Part shown: positions 7,118-15,889 of the stretch, in pieces
Numbering within the stretch: the stretch's first letter is position 1
Layout: every line of letters begins with the position of its first letter
NCBI GenBank assembly: GCA_030637775.1
Contig: DAOWFY010000149.1
Coordinates: 1 to 22,466 of the forward strand
From: a bacterium
GTDB lineage: Bacteria > Ratteibacteria > UBA8468
DNA: 22,466 nucleotides
Direction of reading: 5' to 3'
Translations under genes and position numbers: made by a program
The notes under the pieces: generated by a model
Databases searched by the model: none
What the model was told of the DNA's origin: nothing
Seen by the model: the letters and a program-made list of their open reading frames with translations, nothing else

Positions 7118-8857
7118 ATGGCTAAGGAAGGGAAAATTGTTAAGGTTTCCGGCCCTCTGGTAGAGGCTCTGGGAATGCAGGAAGCAAAGATGTATGATGT
7201 GGTTAAGGTGGGAGAACAGAGACTTATTGGAGAAATTATCAGGTTATCGGGAGAGAGAGCCTATATCCAGGTCTATGAGGAGACCGAGGGGCTTGGTCCG
7301 GGGGATCCGGTCTTTTTAACGGGAGAGCCTTTAGTAGTAGAACTGGGACCAGGGCTGCTTGATTCCATCTATGATGGAATTCAAAGACCATTAGGAAGAA
7401 TCAGGGAAGAGATTGGGGATTATATTGGTCGGGGGCTAACTATTCATGCTCTTCCCCGAAAAAAGAAGTGGAACTTTAAACCTCTTGTAAAGAAGGGCGA
7501 ACTGGTAAAGGAAGGAGATATCTTAGGGAAGGTAGAAGAAACTCCTTTAATTGAACATAGGGTCTTAGTTCCTCCAGGAATAAATGGAAAGGTAGAATCA
7601 ATTAAAGGAGGTTCCTTCACCATTGAGGAGGAGATTGCCAAAATCGAGAAAAGACCGATAAGGATGCTTTCCCGCTGGCCGGTGAGAAATCCTCGACCAT
7701 TTAAGGAGCGGTTGGCTCCGGTTGTCCCCTTAGTCACGGGACAAAGAATCATCGATAGTCTCTTTCCGGTAGCAAAAGGCGGCACCGCCTGCATCCCTGG
7801 TCCTTTTGGCAGCGGAAAAACCGTGGTTTTACACGAAATTGCTAAGTGGGCCAATAGCCAGATTATCGTTTATACCGGATGCGGAGAAAGGGGGAATGAG
7901 ATGGCCGATGTCCTCCTGGAATTTCCCAAATTAAAGGATCCTAAGAGTGGAAGGCCATTGACGGAACGCACAATCCTGATTGCCAATACCTCCAATATGC
8001 CGGTAGCCGCAAGAGAGGCCAGTATCTACACCGGAATTACAATTGGCGAATATTATCGCGATATGGGTTATGATGTTGCCCTGATGGCCGATTCCACCAG
8101 CCGTTGGGCCGAGGCGCTGCGCGAGATTTCCGGAAGGATGGAGGAGATGCCGGGAGAGGAAGGTTATCCCGCCTATTTAGGAACAAGGGTCGCCAGTTTT
8201 TATGAGCGGGCCGGAAGAGTGATTAATTTGGGAAGCAAAGGAGTTGAGGGAAGTCTCTCGGTCATCGGTGCAGTCAGTCCTCCGGGAGGAGACCTTACCG
8301 ATCCTGTAGTTCAGCAAACCTTAAGGGTGGCAAAGGTCTTCTGGGGTCTTGATGACAGGCTCGCATACCAGAGACACTTTCCCGCCATCAACTGGCTTTC
8401 CAGTTATTCCCTGCATTTAAGAAATATTGAGCAATATCTGAAAAGGGAGATTAATGAGGAATTTCCCAAACTGCGGGAAATGGCAATTGAGATTCTGCAG
8501 CGGGAAGCGGAGGTCCTGGAGATTGTACGACTGGTGGGAATGGAGACGATTTCAAAGGAGGATCAGCTTCTCTTAGAAGTTGCCAGAAGTCTCCGGGAGG
8601 ACTTCCTGCATCAGAACGCCTTTGATGAAAAGGATGCCTATACCACCCTACCCAAGCAATACCAAATGCTTAGATTTATTCTTCTTTCCCATGATCTTTT
8701 TCGTGGTCTATTGAATAAAGGAATAGAACTAAAAAGAATCCTTACGCTGCCCATCAGGGAGAAGATAGCAAGGATAAAGTATGTCCCGGAAGAAAACCTA
8801 AGAGAATTTGACCAGTTAGAGGAAGAATTAAGAAGAGAGGTAAAGGGGCTGAAATGA
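7118..8857 (+). CDS. atpA: V-type ATPase catalytic subunit A
   Basis: 579 residues, full length for the nucleotide-hydrolysing subunit. GPFGSGKT at 228-235 is the Walker A loop (Lys234). The non-homologous insertion typical of V-type A subunits (about residues 110-195) separates the N-terminal barrel from the catalytic core. [13 protein letters not shown] and [29 protein letters not shown]-type segments follow (given here in part). These regions mark a functional catalytic site with the arginine-glutamate network intact. The stop overlaps the B gene start by ATGA. In bacteria these enzymes may run as ATP-driven pumps or as ATP synthases; direction cannot be told. Confidence 0.97.
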   Translation: MAKEGKIVKVSGPLVEALGMQEAKMYDVVKVGEQRLIGEIIRLSGERAYIQVYEETEGLGPGDPVFLTGEPLVVELGPGLLDSIYDGIQRPLGRIREEIGDYIGRGLTIHALPRKKKWNFKPLVKKGELVKEGDILGKVEETPLIEHRVLVPPGINGKVESIKGGSFTIEEEIAKIEKRPIRMLSRWPVRNPRPFKERLAPVVPLVTGQRIIDSLFPVAKGGTACIPGPFGSGKTVVLHEIAKWANSQIIVYTGCGERGNEMADVLLEFPKLKDPKSGRPLTERTILIANTSNMPVAAREASIYTGITIGEYYRDMGYDVALMADSTSRWAEALREISGRMEEMPGEEGYPAYLGTRVASFYERAGRVINLGSKGVEGSLSVIGAVSPPGGDLTDPVVQQTLRVAKVFWGLDDRLAYQRHFPAINWLSSYSLHLRNIEQYLKREINEEFPKLREMAIEILQREAEVLEIVRLVGMETISKEDQLLLEVARSLREDFLHQNAFDEKDAYTTLPKQYQMLRFILLSHDLFRGLLNKGIELKRILTLPIREKIARIKYVPEENLREFDQLEEELRREVKGLK

Positions 8858-10221
8858 TCCGGAAGGAATACCGGTCAGTGGCTGAAGTAAATGGTCCTTT
8901 AATGTTCATTGAAGGCACCTCGGGAATTAAATATGGGGAGTTGGCAGAAATTGTTCTCCCGACGGGAAAGACAAGAAGAGCTAAGGTCTTGGAAGTAGAG
9001 GAGGATAAGGTCCTCTTGCAACTATTTGAGGGGACCTCGGGCATCAATCTCTATCAGGCGCGGGTGAAGTTTGAAGGAAGGGGCCTGGAGTTTGGCGTTT
9101 CTCTGGACCTTCTGGGCCGGATCTTCGATGGTTTAGGCAGACCCCTTGATAAAGGTCCGCAAATCATTGCCGAAAAAAAGGTTGATATCAATGGCAGTCC
9201 GATTAATCCCACCGCGCGTGATTACCCCTCCGAATTTATTCAGACCGGTATTTCAGCAATCGATGGCCTTAATTCCCTGGTAAGGGGTCAAAAATTACCG
9301 ATCTTTTCCGGCTCTGGTCTTCCCCATAATAGATTAACCGCCCAGATTGCCCGACAGAGCAAGGTCCTGGGAAAGGAAGAAAGGTTTGGCATCGTCTTTG
9401 CCGCAATGGGAATCACCTTTGAGGAGGCGGATTATTTCATCTCGGATTTTAAAAGGACCGGGGCAATCGAAAGAAGCGTTCTCTTTATCAACCTTTCGAA
9501 TGACCCGGCGATTGAGAGAATTGCTACCCCAAGAATGGCTCTCACTGTGGCTGAATACCTTGCCTTTGAAAAGGATATGCATATCTTGGTGATTCTAACC
9601 GATATCACTCATTATGCAGAGGCGCTACGAGAGATTTCTGCAGCAAGGAATGAGGTCCCCGGAAGACGCGGTTATCCCAGTTACCTCTATACAGATTTAG
9701 CCACAATTTTTGAAAGGGCGGGCAGAATTAAAGGAAAGAAAGGTTCCATCACACAGATGCCAATTCTATCAATGCCCGAGGATGACAAGACCCATCCTAT
9801 TCCAGACCTTACCGGCTATATTACCGAGGGTCAAATCATTTTATCCAGAAGTCTTCACCATCGGGGGATTTACCCTCCGGTTGATATCTTACCCTCTCTC
9901 TCTCGATTAAGGGACAAGGGAATCGGGAAGGAAAAAACCAGAGAAGACCATCCTGATCTTGCCAGTCAACTTTTTGCTGCCTATGCCAAGGGTAAAGAAG
10001 CAAAGGAATTGGCCGTTGTTTTAGGAGAGGCATCTTTATCTGACCTTGATCGACTTTACCTAAAATTTTCGGAAGGATTCGAAAGAAGATTCATCTCTCA
10101 GTTAGAGGACGAGGGAAGAGATATTGCCGAGACCCTTGATATTGGCTGGAGCCTGCTTAAGAGCCTACCAAAAACGGAACTGAAACGCATCAGGGAAGAA
10201 TATCTAGAGAAGTACCTGTGA
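8854..10221 (+). CDS. atpB: V-type ATPase non-catalytic subunit B
   Basis: 455 residues. It alternates with A in the hexameric head and carries no P-loop: the position holds SGSGLPHN (152-159), as expected in B subunits. [25 protein letters not shown] and [13 protein letters not shown] are conserved family segments. GGGGCTG before the ATG offers a ribosome-binding site, and the start overlaps the A stop (ATGA at 8854-8857). Its own stop overlaps the GTG of the following polyol-dehydrogenase-like gene, so translation is coupled across an unrelated insert. Confidence 0.96.
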   Translation: MIRKEYRSVAEVNGPLMFIEGTSGIKYGELAEIVLPTGKTRRAKVLEVEEDKVLLQLFEGTSGINLYQARVKFEGRGLEFGVSLDLLGRIFDGLGRPLDKGPQIIAEKKVDINGSPINPTARDYPSEFIQTGISAIDGLNSLVRGQKLPIFSGSGLPHNRLTAQIARQSKVLGKEERFGIVFAAMGITFEEADYFISDFKRTGAIERSVLFINLSNDPAIERIATPRMALTVAEYLAFEKDMHILVILTDITHYAEALREISAARNEVPGRRGYPSYLYTDLATIFERAGRIKGKKGSITQMPILSMPEDDKTHPIPDLTGYITEGQIILSRSLHHRGIYPPVDILPSLSRLRDKGIGKEKTREDHPDLASQLFAAYAKGKEAKELAVVLGEASLSDLDRLYLKFSEGFERRFISQLEDEGRDIAETLDIGWSLLKSLPKTELKRIREEYLEKYL

Positions 10222-11336
10222 AAGAAAAGATTCTGATCTTTGGGGCGGGAGCATTATCTTTGGGATTCTTAGGACCGGTGCTGGCTGAAGACTATAAACT
10301 GATATTTTGCGATTCAGATTTTAAAAAGGACTTAATTAAATTTCTCCAAAAGGAAAATAGTTATTTAGTAAATATCTGTTCTGAGAAAATCACTCCTTTT
10401 AAAGTTTCCGGAGTAACCGGCTTTAATCTTTCTATGGAAGGAGAGAGAAACCGGATAAAGAAAATATTAAAGAGCATCAGAATTGTTTTTACCGCCGTAG
10501 GTTCTAAAGGTATAGATGAAACCCTAAATTTTATTAATGACAACAGCCAAAAAGGCAGAAAGGAAAGATTATATATTTTCTCCGCCGAAAATGATAAAAC
10601 TATTCTAAAAAGATGGAGGGGCAAATTTGGAGAAAAAATAAGGTTATGCGATACCGTTATGGGAAGGATGTGCAGAATTGACCATCCGGGAAAATATTAT
10701 CAGCCAGTTGGCTCTGACCTTGAGGAGGCAGTCATTGCTGAGAACTTCTATGGGTTACCTGTTCCTGCTGACATTTACTTTTCCGCGGGTTTAAGAGGAA
10801 AGGCATGGCAGGTAATGGCGGAGGAAGAGTTTACTGCCAGGTCCTATCTTAAATTATTTGGACACAATGGTGCCCATGCTTATTTGTCCTATTCAGGGGC
10901 ATTGCAGGGGTTTAAATACTTTCATCAGGTTAATCTCAAACTTCTTTCCGAAGTTAAATTTCTTTTAAATAAAGAGGTAGGCCCGGCGATACTTCATAGA
11001 TATGGCGACCTACTCAGCCAGACTGAAGTGAAGGAATATTGCCGGAGACTGATTGAGCGAATTACCAGCCGGACTTTCTCGGATAGCATAGAACGAGGTA
11101 TCAGAAATTCTTTGGACAAGATTACTTCGGGTGAAAGGTGGATTGAAGGAGCGAGGTTTATATTAAAAAATGGCTTTACGCCAAAATATTTTTGCAGAAT
11201 TATTGCTGCCGGCATAAAATTAAATATTAAAAAGGGGCTGCTCTCTGGTTCACTCGATAAAATTATTTCAGAATATTGTCAGATCAGAGAGGAAAAACTT
11301 ATTACCTTAATTAAAGAGGAGGCTCAGAGGGGATGA
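10218..11336 (+). CDS. Mannitol/polyol dehydrogenase-like NAD(P)-dependent oxidoreductase
   Basis: 372 residues from a GTG start that overlaps the atpB stop (GTGA at 10218-10221). Residues 6-18 ([13 protein letters not shown]) form a dinucleotide-binding GxGxxxxGF loop of the long-chain mannitol dehydrogenase family. In the C-terminal domain Lys212, Asn217 and His220 show the K-x4-N-x2-H pattern of the catalytic residues (Lys295, Asn300, His303 in the Pseudomonas enzyme). This predicts oxidation of a sugar alcohol or sugar-alcohol phosphate, substrate unknown. It is an unusual neighbour: both ends overlap ATPase genes, B on the left and D on the right (ATGA at 11333-11336). Confidence 0.75.
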   Translation: MKEKILIFGAGALSLGFLGPVLAEDYKLIFCDSDFKKDLIKFLQKENSYLVNICSEKITPFKVSGVTGFNLSMEGERNRIKKILKSIRIVFTAVGSKGIDETLNFINDNSQKGRKERLYIFSAENDKTILKRWRGKFGEKIRLCDTVMGRMCRIDHPGKYYQPVGSDLEEAVIAENFYGLPVPADIYFSAGLRGKAWQVMAEEEFTARSYLKLFGHNGAHAYLSYSGALQGFKYFHQVNLKLLSEVKFLLNKEVGPAILHRYGDLLSQTEVKEYCRRLIERITSRTFSDSIERGIRNSLDKITSGERWIEGARFILKNGFTPKYFCRIIAAGIKLNIKKGLLSGSLDKIISEYCQIREEKLITLIKEEAQRG

Positions 11337-11974
11337 GACTTGCCGTAAGCCCTACGAGGATGGAACTTCTAAGATTAAGGAAGAGATTTATTTTAGCTAA
11401 AAGAGGGCATAAACTGCTCAAGGATAAACAGGAAGCACTTTTGCACCAATTTTTGAAACTCATTACTGAGAATAAAGGATTCCGAAAGTCTTTGGAAGAA
11501 AGGCTAATTGCGGTGGCTACCAAATTTCTCCTGATTCAAGCACAGGTTCCAGAAGAAATTTTAGAGGGAACTTTAATTAAGCCGGAGGTAAGTTTGGAGG
11601 TGGAGACTTCCAGAGAAAAGGTCTTAAACATTCCTCTTCCTCATTTTACCTTAATTCAGAAAGGCGATTTTCATTCCTTTGATTCTTCCGCTCCCCCCTC
11701 CTTAAATAGGGTTTTAGACGACTACCTTGAAATCTTAAAGGAGCTTCTCCGTCTTGCAGAATTAGAGAGAAAGATTGAACTCTTCGCCGCCGAGATTGAA
11801 AGAACAAGGAGAAGGGTAAATGCTTTAGAGTATATCTTAATCCCGAATTTAGAGGAGACAATTACCTATATCGAATTCAAATTGGAGGAGTTAGAGCGAG
11901 GAAATCTTGTTCGCCTTAAACGGGTAAAGGAAATTTTAGCGACGAGAGTTAAAATAAAGGAGAAAATAATATGA
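11333..11974 (+). CDS. atpD: V-type ATPase subunit D (central shaft)
   Basis: 213 residues, normal length. The N-terminal [17 protein letters not shown] and [13 protein letters not shown] are hallmarks of subunit D, whose two long helices form the coiled-coil axle that turns inside the A3B3 head. The C-terminal [18 protein letters not shown] is equally characteristic. GAGGAGG upstream of ATG 11333 is a good ribosome-binding site. The start overlaps the polyol-dehydrogenase-like gene and the stop overlaps the nitroreductase start, both by ATGA. D completes the soluble A3B3DF part encoded here. Confidence 0.95.
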   Translation: MRLAVSPTRMELLRLRKRFILAKRGHKLLKDKQEALLHQFLKLITENKGFRKSLEERLIAVATKFLLIQAQVPEEILEGTLIKPEVSLEVETSREKVLNIPLPHFTLIQKGDFHSFDSSAPPSLNRVLDDYLEILKELLRLAELERKIELFAAEIERTRRRVNALEYILIPNLEETITYIEFKLEELERGNLVRLKRVKEILATRVKIKEKII

Positions 11975-12483
11975 ATGTGATGGAAGCCATTAAGAAGAGG
12001 GGAAGTATCAGAGGTTACAAAGACAGTGAAGTTGAGGAGGAAAAATTGAATCTTGTCCTAGAGGCAGGTAGACTTGCCCCTTCGGCAAGTAATCGCCAGG
12101 AATGGAAGTTTATTGTGGTCAAAAATAAAGATACAAGGGAAAAACTTGGCATAGCTTCCCATCACCAGAAGTTTGTGGGAGAAGCCCCGGTAGTAATTGT
12201 AGCCTGCAGCACAGAGACAAGCCATATAATGCCCTGTGGACAGCTTTCCTACCCAATTGACTTAGCAATTGCCGTAGATCATATGACCTTAAAAGCGGTG
12301 GAGGAAGGATTGGGAACCTGCTGGATCGGTGCCTTTGAGGAAGAGGAGGTAAAGAAAATCCTTGGCATTCCAGATACAATAAGGGTGGTCGCCCTTCTTC
12401 CTCTTGGCTACCCCATCTCAATACCTTCTCCAACTCCAAGAAAGAGCAAAGAAGAAATAATCCTCTTTGAAAAATGGGGTTAG
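11971..12483 (+). CDS. Nitroreductase-family FMN oxidoreductase
   Basis: 170 residues, a compact member of the family. The N-terminal [13 protein letters not shown] holds the FMN-phosphate-binding arginines, followed by [15 protein letters not shown] and, near the C-terminus, [12 protein letters not shown] and VALLPLGYP. Such proteins are homodimeric FMN enzymes reducing nitro compounds, quinones or enones with NAD(P)H; the natural substrate is unknown. It is coupled to atpD by ATGA overlap and is the last gene before tRNA-Leu. Confidence 0.85.
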   Translation: MNVMEAIKKRGSIRGYKDSEVEEEKLNLVLEAGRLAPSASNRQEWKFIVVKNKDTREKLGIASHHQKFVGEAPVVIVACSTETSHIMPCGQLSYPIDLAIAVDHMTLKAVEEGLGTCWIGAFEEEEVKKILGIPDTIRVVALLPLGYPISIPSPTPRKSKEEIILFEKWG

Positions 12484-12501
12484 GCTATAAATAGAGATTT
12501 T

Positions 12502-12587
12502 GCCGGAGTGGTGAAACTGGTAGACGCGCTGGACTCAAAATCCAGTGGGGCTCAAACCCCGTGAGGGTTCGACTCCCTCTTCCGGCA
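12502..12587 (+). tRNA. tRNA-Leu (anticodon CAA)
   Basis: An 86-nt class II tRNA. The acceptor stem pairs GCCGGAG (12502-12508) with TTCCGGC near 12580-12586 (one G-T pair), with discriminator A at 12587. The anticodon arm is CTGGA-CTCAAAA-TCCAG, anticodon CAA, reading the UUG leucine codon. A long variable arm (GTGGGGCTCAAACCCCGTG region) and a GGTTCGACTCC T arm are present. CCA is not encoded; the genome continues ACA. The gene starts 18 bp after the nitroreductase stop. A TATAAA lies at 12486-12491 but with no convincing -35. Confidence 0.95.
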
Positions 12588-12707
12588 CATCTTGGAAATA
12601 CTTAGGAGTCGAAAGGAGCCTGTTTATGAGTTGCGATGAGTAAGAGCAACGAATAGGCGGGGGGCCGACCGGAGCGAAGCGGAGGCGCCGACTCCCTCTT
12701 CCGGCAC
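12570..12707. repeat. Duplicated 19-bp tRNA-Leu 3' end flanking a 100-bp segment (att-like)
   Basis: CGACTCCCTCTTCCGGCAC, the 3' end of tRNA-Leu, occurs at 12570-12588 and again at 12689-12707, exactly 119 bp apart. The DNA between is GC-rich and structured: GTTGC pairs with GCAAC around 12631-12650, and GGAGTCG at 12605-12611 is inverted to CGACTCC at 12689-12695. Such tRNA-end duplications commonly mark integration sites of mobile elements. Here the interval is too short for an integrase, so it could be a scar or a minimal non-coding element. No supported gene lies in it. Confidence 0.7.
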
Positions 12708-12712
12708 GTATC

Positions 12713-12781
12713 GACATCAGGAGACGTCTCCTACATCATATTATTTTCATTGTGGGAAAGGTCTCCTGACCTTGAGATGTC
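12713..12781. repeat. Nested inverted repeat between the tRNA and the HD-GYP gene
   Basis: GACATC-AGGAGAC at 12713-12725 is inverted to GTCTCCTGA (12761-12769) and GATGTC (12776-12781). In addition AGGAGACGTCTCCT at 12719-12732 is a perfect 14-bp palindrome, so AGGAGAC can pair with either of two partners. The right edge coincides with the stop of the converging HD-GYP gene. It could act as a terminator-like structure for either side, but there is no T run, so a repeat element is equally likely. Confidence 0.55.
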
Positions 12782-13877
12782 ATTTTCTCTTTTTTGCTAT
12801 TGCCGAAAGGAAAGCATCTACTACCAGCGGATCAAACTGAGTTCCTTTGTTGCGCTCCAATTCCTCAATCGCTTTCTTCTTGGAAAGAGCAGGCCGATAA
12901 GCCCGCGTACTGGTCATCGCATCAAAGGCATCGGCAACGGCCAAGATGCGAGCCCCTAAAGGAATCTCATTATTCTTCTTCTTAGCCGGATATCCCTTCC
13001 CATCATACCTTTCATGATGATGAAGAATAATGGGAACCAATTCCCTCAAAAAGCCTAATTGCTTAATGACCGCGGAACCATTGAGCGGATGCTGATGAAT
13101 CACCACCCACTCCCTGGCATTTAATGGACCGGGCTTCTGCAGAATGGCAAGATTGATGCCAACCTTCCCGATATCGTGAAGAAAGGCAGCATACTGAATT
13201 AGCTCCTGGCGTCTCTGTGAAAGGCCCAATTCCTTAGCCATGAGAAGAGAATAGTAGCTCACCTTCTCGGAATGACCCCGGGTATACTTATCCTTAAGGT
13301 CAATGATCGCCGCCAAGGTCTTAATGGTGGAAAGATAATTTTTATGCAGTTCTTCGAAGAGTCGAGCATTCTCAAGAGCGATGGTTGCCTGATTGGCAAA
13401 CATCGTGACTGTCTCCCTATCCTCCTTTTTATAAAAGGAGGGTTTTTTATTATAGATGGAAAGCACCCCTATCCTTCTATCCTTGAATGTAAGGGGAACA
13501 CAAAGTAGGGAACGAAGTTTTTCCCTCTTCAGCCAGGGGAAATAAGTATATCTTTTATCCTTGAGAATATTCCCACTTATTGTTGGCCTATTTTTGCTAA
13601 GGGTCTCTCCCGCGACCCCATCATCTGCCCTGATTGAGCGCTTACCAAGCCGATGTTCCTTAACAATCCCTTTCCCAGCCTTCAGAACCAGCCTTTTTTT
13701 ATCTCTGCTTAAAAGCCTTATCGTAACCGCATCGGCCTTCATGACATCAGTCACCGCATCCATAGTCTGGGAAAGGACTCGGCTGGTCTTTAAGGTAGAA
13801 GTAATGGCCTGGTTTACCTTCCAGACAGCAAGAAGAGTATTTAACTTCTTTTGTAAGTCTTTCTTTCCTTTGGACAT
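12780..13877 (-). CDS. GAF domain and HD-GYP domain protein (c-di-GMP phosphodiesterase)
   Basis: 365 residues. The N-terminal GAF sensor domain spans about 25-175 (SLLCVPLTFKDRRIGVLSIYNK is its core). A helical linker follows, then the HD-GYP domain from about 183 to the end: GHSEKV at 201-206, HDIGK at 234-238, HHHERYDGKGYP at 286-297 and ADAFDAMTS at 316-323. All metal-binding and GYP residues are present, so c-di-GMP hydrolysis is predicted, controlled by a ligand of the GAF domain. There is no transmembrane segment, so it acts in the cytoplasm. GAGG lies six bases before the ATG, and the start overlaps the rsfS 3' end by 37 bp, so the two are co-transcribed. Confidence 0.92.
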   Translation of the reverse strand: MSKGKKDLQKKLNTLLAVWKVNQAITSTLKTSRVLSQTMDAVTDVMKADAVTIRLLSRDKKRLVLKAGKGIVKEHRLGKRSIRADDGVAGETLSKNRPTISGNILKDKRYTYFPWLKREKLRSLLCVPLTFKDRRIGVLSIYNKKPSFYKKEDRETVTMFANQATIALENARLFEELHKNYLSTIKTLAAIIDLKDKYTRGHSEKVSYYSLLMAKELGLSQRRQELIQYAAFLHDIGKVGINLAILQKPGPLNAREWVVIHQHPLNGSAVIKQLGFLRELVPIILHHHERYDGKGYPAKKKNNEIPLGARILAVADAFDAMTSTRAYRPALSKKKAIEELERNKGTQFDPLVVDAFLSAIAKKRK

Positions 13878-14215
13878 TTTAATCCTCTTACGGAGATTTG
13901 CTCCTCAGGGGCATCTGCCCAGAGTCTCTCTAAGTTATAGAAGTCGCGGGTAGCCTCATGGAAGATATTAACCATCACATCCCCATAATCCATCAGCACC
14001 CATTTTCCTTCCTGATATCCTGCCAAAGAGCGTAATCTGTGATTAAAATTTTCGGCTATAGCATCGGCAATTGCTCTTACCTGAATGACTGAATCAGCGC
14101 TGCAGATGAAAAGGTAGTCGGTAATCCAGTTGATATCCTTCATCCTTAAGATAACAATCTTTTTTGCCTTTTTTCTCCTGACGAGTGCTATCAGCCTTTT
14201 TAAAGTCCTGTTAAT
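13841..14215 (-). CDS. rsfS: Ribosomal silencing factor RsfS, probable non-AUG start
   Basis: RsfS binds ribosomal protein L14 and blocks subunit joining when nutrients are scarce. The body is unmistakable: WITDYLFICSA, VRAIADAI, EGKWVLMDYGDVMVNIFHEATRDFYNLERLWADAP. The first ATG (complement of 14141-14143) would remove the conserved N-terminal helix. The same frame continues upstream with LKRLIALVRRKKAKKIVILR, which matches the family N-terminus, back to a TAA at 14237-14239. No ATG, GTG or TTG lies in that stretch. GGAGG (complement of 14228-14232) precedes an ATT at 14213-14215 by 12 nt, so ATT is the best start; CTG at 14192-14194 is an alternative. It has a 20-residue C-terminal tail overlapping the next gene. 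Confidence 0.85.
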   Translation of the reverse strand: MNRTLKRLIALVRRKKAKKIVILRMKDINWITDYLFICSADSVIQVRAIADAIAENFNHRLRSLAGYQEGKWVLMDYGDVMVNIFHEATRDFYNLERLWADAPEEQISVRGLKCPKERKTYKRS

Positions 14216-14291
14216 AGAGCCGACCCACCTCCCCCTTTAGGTAGATAGTTTCTCTTATCTGCCTGTTATTTCTTTATGATACCTGATTAAA

Positions 14292-14320
14292 TTCAAAATG
14301 TCAACTGTTTGTGATAAAAT
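14292..14320 (+). promoter_or_regulatory. Candidate sigma-70-type promoter for waaA
   Basis: TTCAAA (14292-14297) and TAAAAT (14315-14320) are separated by 17 bp in the 112-bp AT-rich gap between the divergent rsfS and waaA genes. The -10 ends seven bases before the waaA ATG and no Shine-Dalgarno is evident, so the mRNA would have almost no leader. A weak prediction from two hexamers only. Confidence 0.3.
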
Positions 14321-14327
14321 ATAGAGT

Positions 14328-15590
14328 ATGATTTTTCTCTATAATCTTTTTCTCTTTTTTTTCCTTTCCCTTTCTTCTCCTTATCTTTTAGCAAGATTAA
14401 TTGCTACCAAACGTTATCGCATTGGTCTGCGAGAGAGATTAGGTCACCTCCCTTTAGAAATCCTTAGATCTTTTGCAGGAAAAAGGCCGATCTGGGTGCA
14501 TGCGGTCTCAGCCGGGGAACTGATGGCAGCAAGGCCTCTTTTAGAAGCACTTCAGAAGAATTATTCCTCTCCGATCCTGCTTTCCACTACCACGGAAGTC
14601 GGATACAGGATTGCCAAAAAATCCTTTTTCCGGATTCCCACTGTCTTCTTTCCCTTTGATTTTCCCTTAATTATTAAAAGTTTTATTTGCTCGGTTAGAC
14701 CCAAAATTTTCATTGCCATCGAATCCGAAATCTGGCCCAATCTCCTGAGTATCTTAAAGAAAAAGAAAATTCCGGCGGTCTTAATTAATGGTCGTCTCTC
14801 AGAGAGATCATATTCCAATTATCGAAGGTTGGGCCCTTTCAGCAGAGGATTATTTAGCGGGCTCACTCGTTTAGGAATGCGCACGAGCACAGAGAGCGAG
14901 CGTATCATCCGTCTGGGAGCAAAAAGAGAAAGGGTTTTTGTCACCGGAAGTCTAAAGTATGATGCTGCTTTCTCTCTGCGAGAAAGAATAGAGCCAGAGC
15001 AAATAAGAGAAACTTTAGCAATTAAAAAAGACTCTTCGATCATCGTCTTTGGGTCATTACATCCAGAAGAGGAAGAAGGAATCATTCAACATTGTGCTCA
15101 ATTGAGAGATTCGGCTCTTCTGATTTTTGCTCCCCGACACCCAGAAAGAAGTAACCTGCCGACCTTTCTTAAAAGGAAAGATCTCAAATATATTCTCTGG
15201 AGTAAGGAAGGGGAAAGATTGGACAGGGAGAAAATAGTAATCTTAGACACGATGGGAGAACTTCCTCTTTTTTATCGCTTGGCTACTTTGGTTTTTGTTG
15301 GTGGAAGCCTCATCCCCTGGGGAGGCCATAATATTTTGGAGCCGTCTGCCTTTAAAAAACCGGTGCTTTTTGGCCCCTATATGGGGAATTTCTCGGAGGA
15401 GGCGGCTGCTTTAAAGGCTTCTGGCGGAGCAATAGAAGTGAAAGACGCTGAGAGTCTATCCTCTGCTTTCTCTGGGCTTCTTGCTAAGCCCGAGAGAACA
15501 AAAAGTATGGGAGAGGCCTGTTTTCAGGTAGTCAAACAACATTTAGGAGCAACGGAGAAAAGCTTAGAACTGATTAAAGGATTAATATAA
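14328..15590 (+). CDS. waaA: 3-deoxy-D-manno-octulosonic acid (Kdo) transferase
   Basis: 420 residues, family GT30. It transfers Kdo from CMP-Kdo to lipid A precursor at the inner membrane. The N-terminal hydrophobic anchor (residues about 1-22) is followed by RYRIGLRERLG and WVHAVSAGE, whose Glu64 matches the catalytic base. The C-terminal domain holds TGSLKYDA, FVGGSLIPWGGHNILEPSAF and KPVLFGPYMGNF, the CMP-Kdo-binding region. The protein is complete and shows that the organism makes a lipopolysaccharide-like outer membrane. Divergent from rsfS; its stop overlaps the next ATG (TAATG). Confidence 0.95.
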   Translation: MIFLYNLFLFFFLSLSSPYLLARLIATKRYRIGLRERLGHLPLEILRSFAGKRPIWVHAVSAGELMAARPLLEALQKNYSSPILLSTTTEVGYRIAKKSFFRIPTVFFPFDFPLIIKSFICSVRPKIFIAIESEIWPNLLSILKKKKIPAVLINGRLSERSYSNYRRLGPFSRGLFSGLTRLGMRTSTESERIIRLGAKRERVFVTGSLKYDAAFSLRERIEPEQIRETLAIKKDSSIIVFGSLHPEEEEGIIQHCAQLRDSALLIFAPRHPERSNLPTFLKRKDLKYILWSKEGERLDREKIVILDTMGELPLFYRLATLVFVGGSLIPWGGHNILEPSAFKKPVLFGPYMGNFSEEAAALKASGGAIEVKDAESLSSAFSGLLAKPERTKSMGEACFQVVKQHLGATEKSLELIKGLI

Positions 15591-15856
15591 TGGGACTGAA
15601 GGATTACCTTAACAAAATTGTGGTTTTAGATACAGATAGTCGCTGGCTCTATATTGGAACCCTAAAGGCAATCGAGGAGGACTGTTATACTATCGAGGAT
15701 GTTGATGCCCATGATCTAAAGGAGACAACCACCAGCCGGCAAAACTACCTCATTGAAGTGAATGCCCATGGCCTGGTAGTTAACCGCAAAATGGTAAGGG
15801 TGTGTAAAGAGAAAGTCGTCGGCATCAGCACATTGGAAGAGATCTTAGAAAAGTAG
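15590..15856 (+). CDS. Small Sm/LSM-like protein
   Basis: 88 residues. The pattern of an N-terminal helix (MGLKDYLNKIVVLDT), a strand ending in YIGTLKAIEEDCYTIEDVDAHD, and a final VNRKMVRVCKEKVVGIS strand resembles the small Sm-like beta-barrel fold (RNA-binding Hfq/LSM type) of small conserved proteins in environmental bacteria. This is fold-level recognition only; RNA binding is not shown. The ATG overlaps the waaA stop by one base, so it is co-translated. The promoter for the Tol operon begins inside its last codons. Confidence 0.6.
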   Translation: MGLKDYLNKIVVLDTDSRWLYIGTLKAIEEDCYTIEDVDAHDLKETTTSRQNYLIEVNAHGLVVNRKMVRVCKEKVVGISTLEEILEK

Positions 15857-15862
15857 TATAAT
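15833..15862 (+). promoter_or_regulatory. Candidate sigma-70-type promoter of the RAM-tol-pal operon
   Basis: A perfect TATAAT lies at 15857-15862 with TTGGAA at 15833-15838, spacer 18 bp. It is followed 27 bp later by ATG 15890 with a GAAGGGGGTGATAG ribosome-binding site. It would drive the following eight genes, which run without larger gaps to 22304. Confidence 0.5.
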
Positions 15863-15889
15863 AAAGAAATCAGAAGGGGGTGATAGAAG

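Noticed and set aside
7444-7854. 136-residue minus-strand frame opposite atpA
   Set aside because: atpA is unmistakable on the plus strand and the shadow frame shows no domain.
12570-12707. CRISPR repeat-spacer unit
   Set aside because: Only two copies of the 19-bp sequence exist and the first is the tRNA 3' end itself; there is no array and no cas gene.
12535-12717. 60-residue reading frame on the minus strand across tRNA-Leu
   Set aside because: It overlaps the tRNA and its duplicated end; its translated sequence only reflects the tRNA and the repeat.
13561-13953. Plus-strand frame opposite the HD-GYP and rsfS genes
   Set aside because: Both minus-strand genes have clear family motifs; the plus frame has none.
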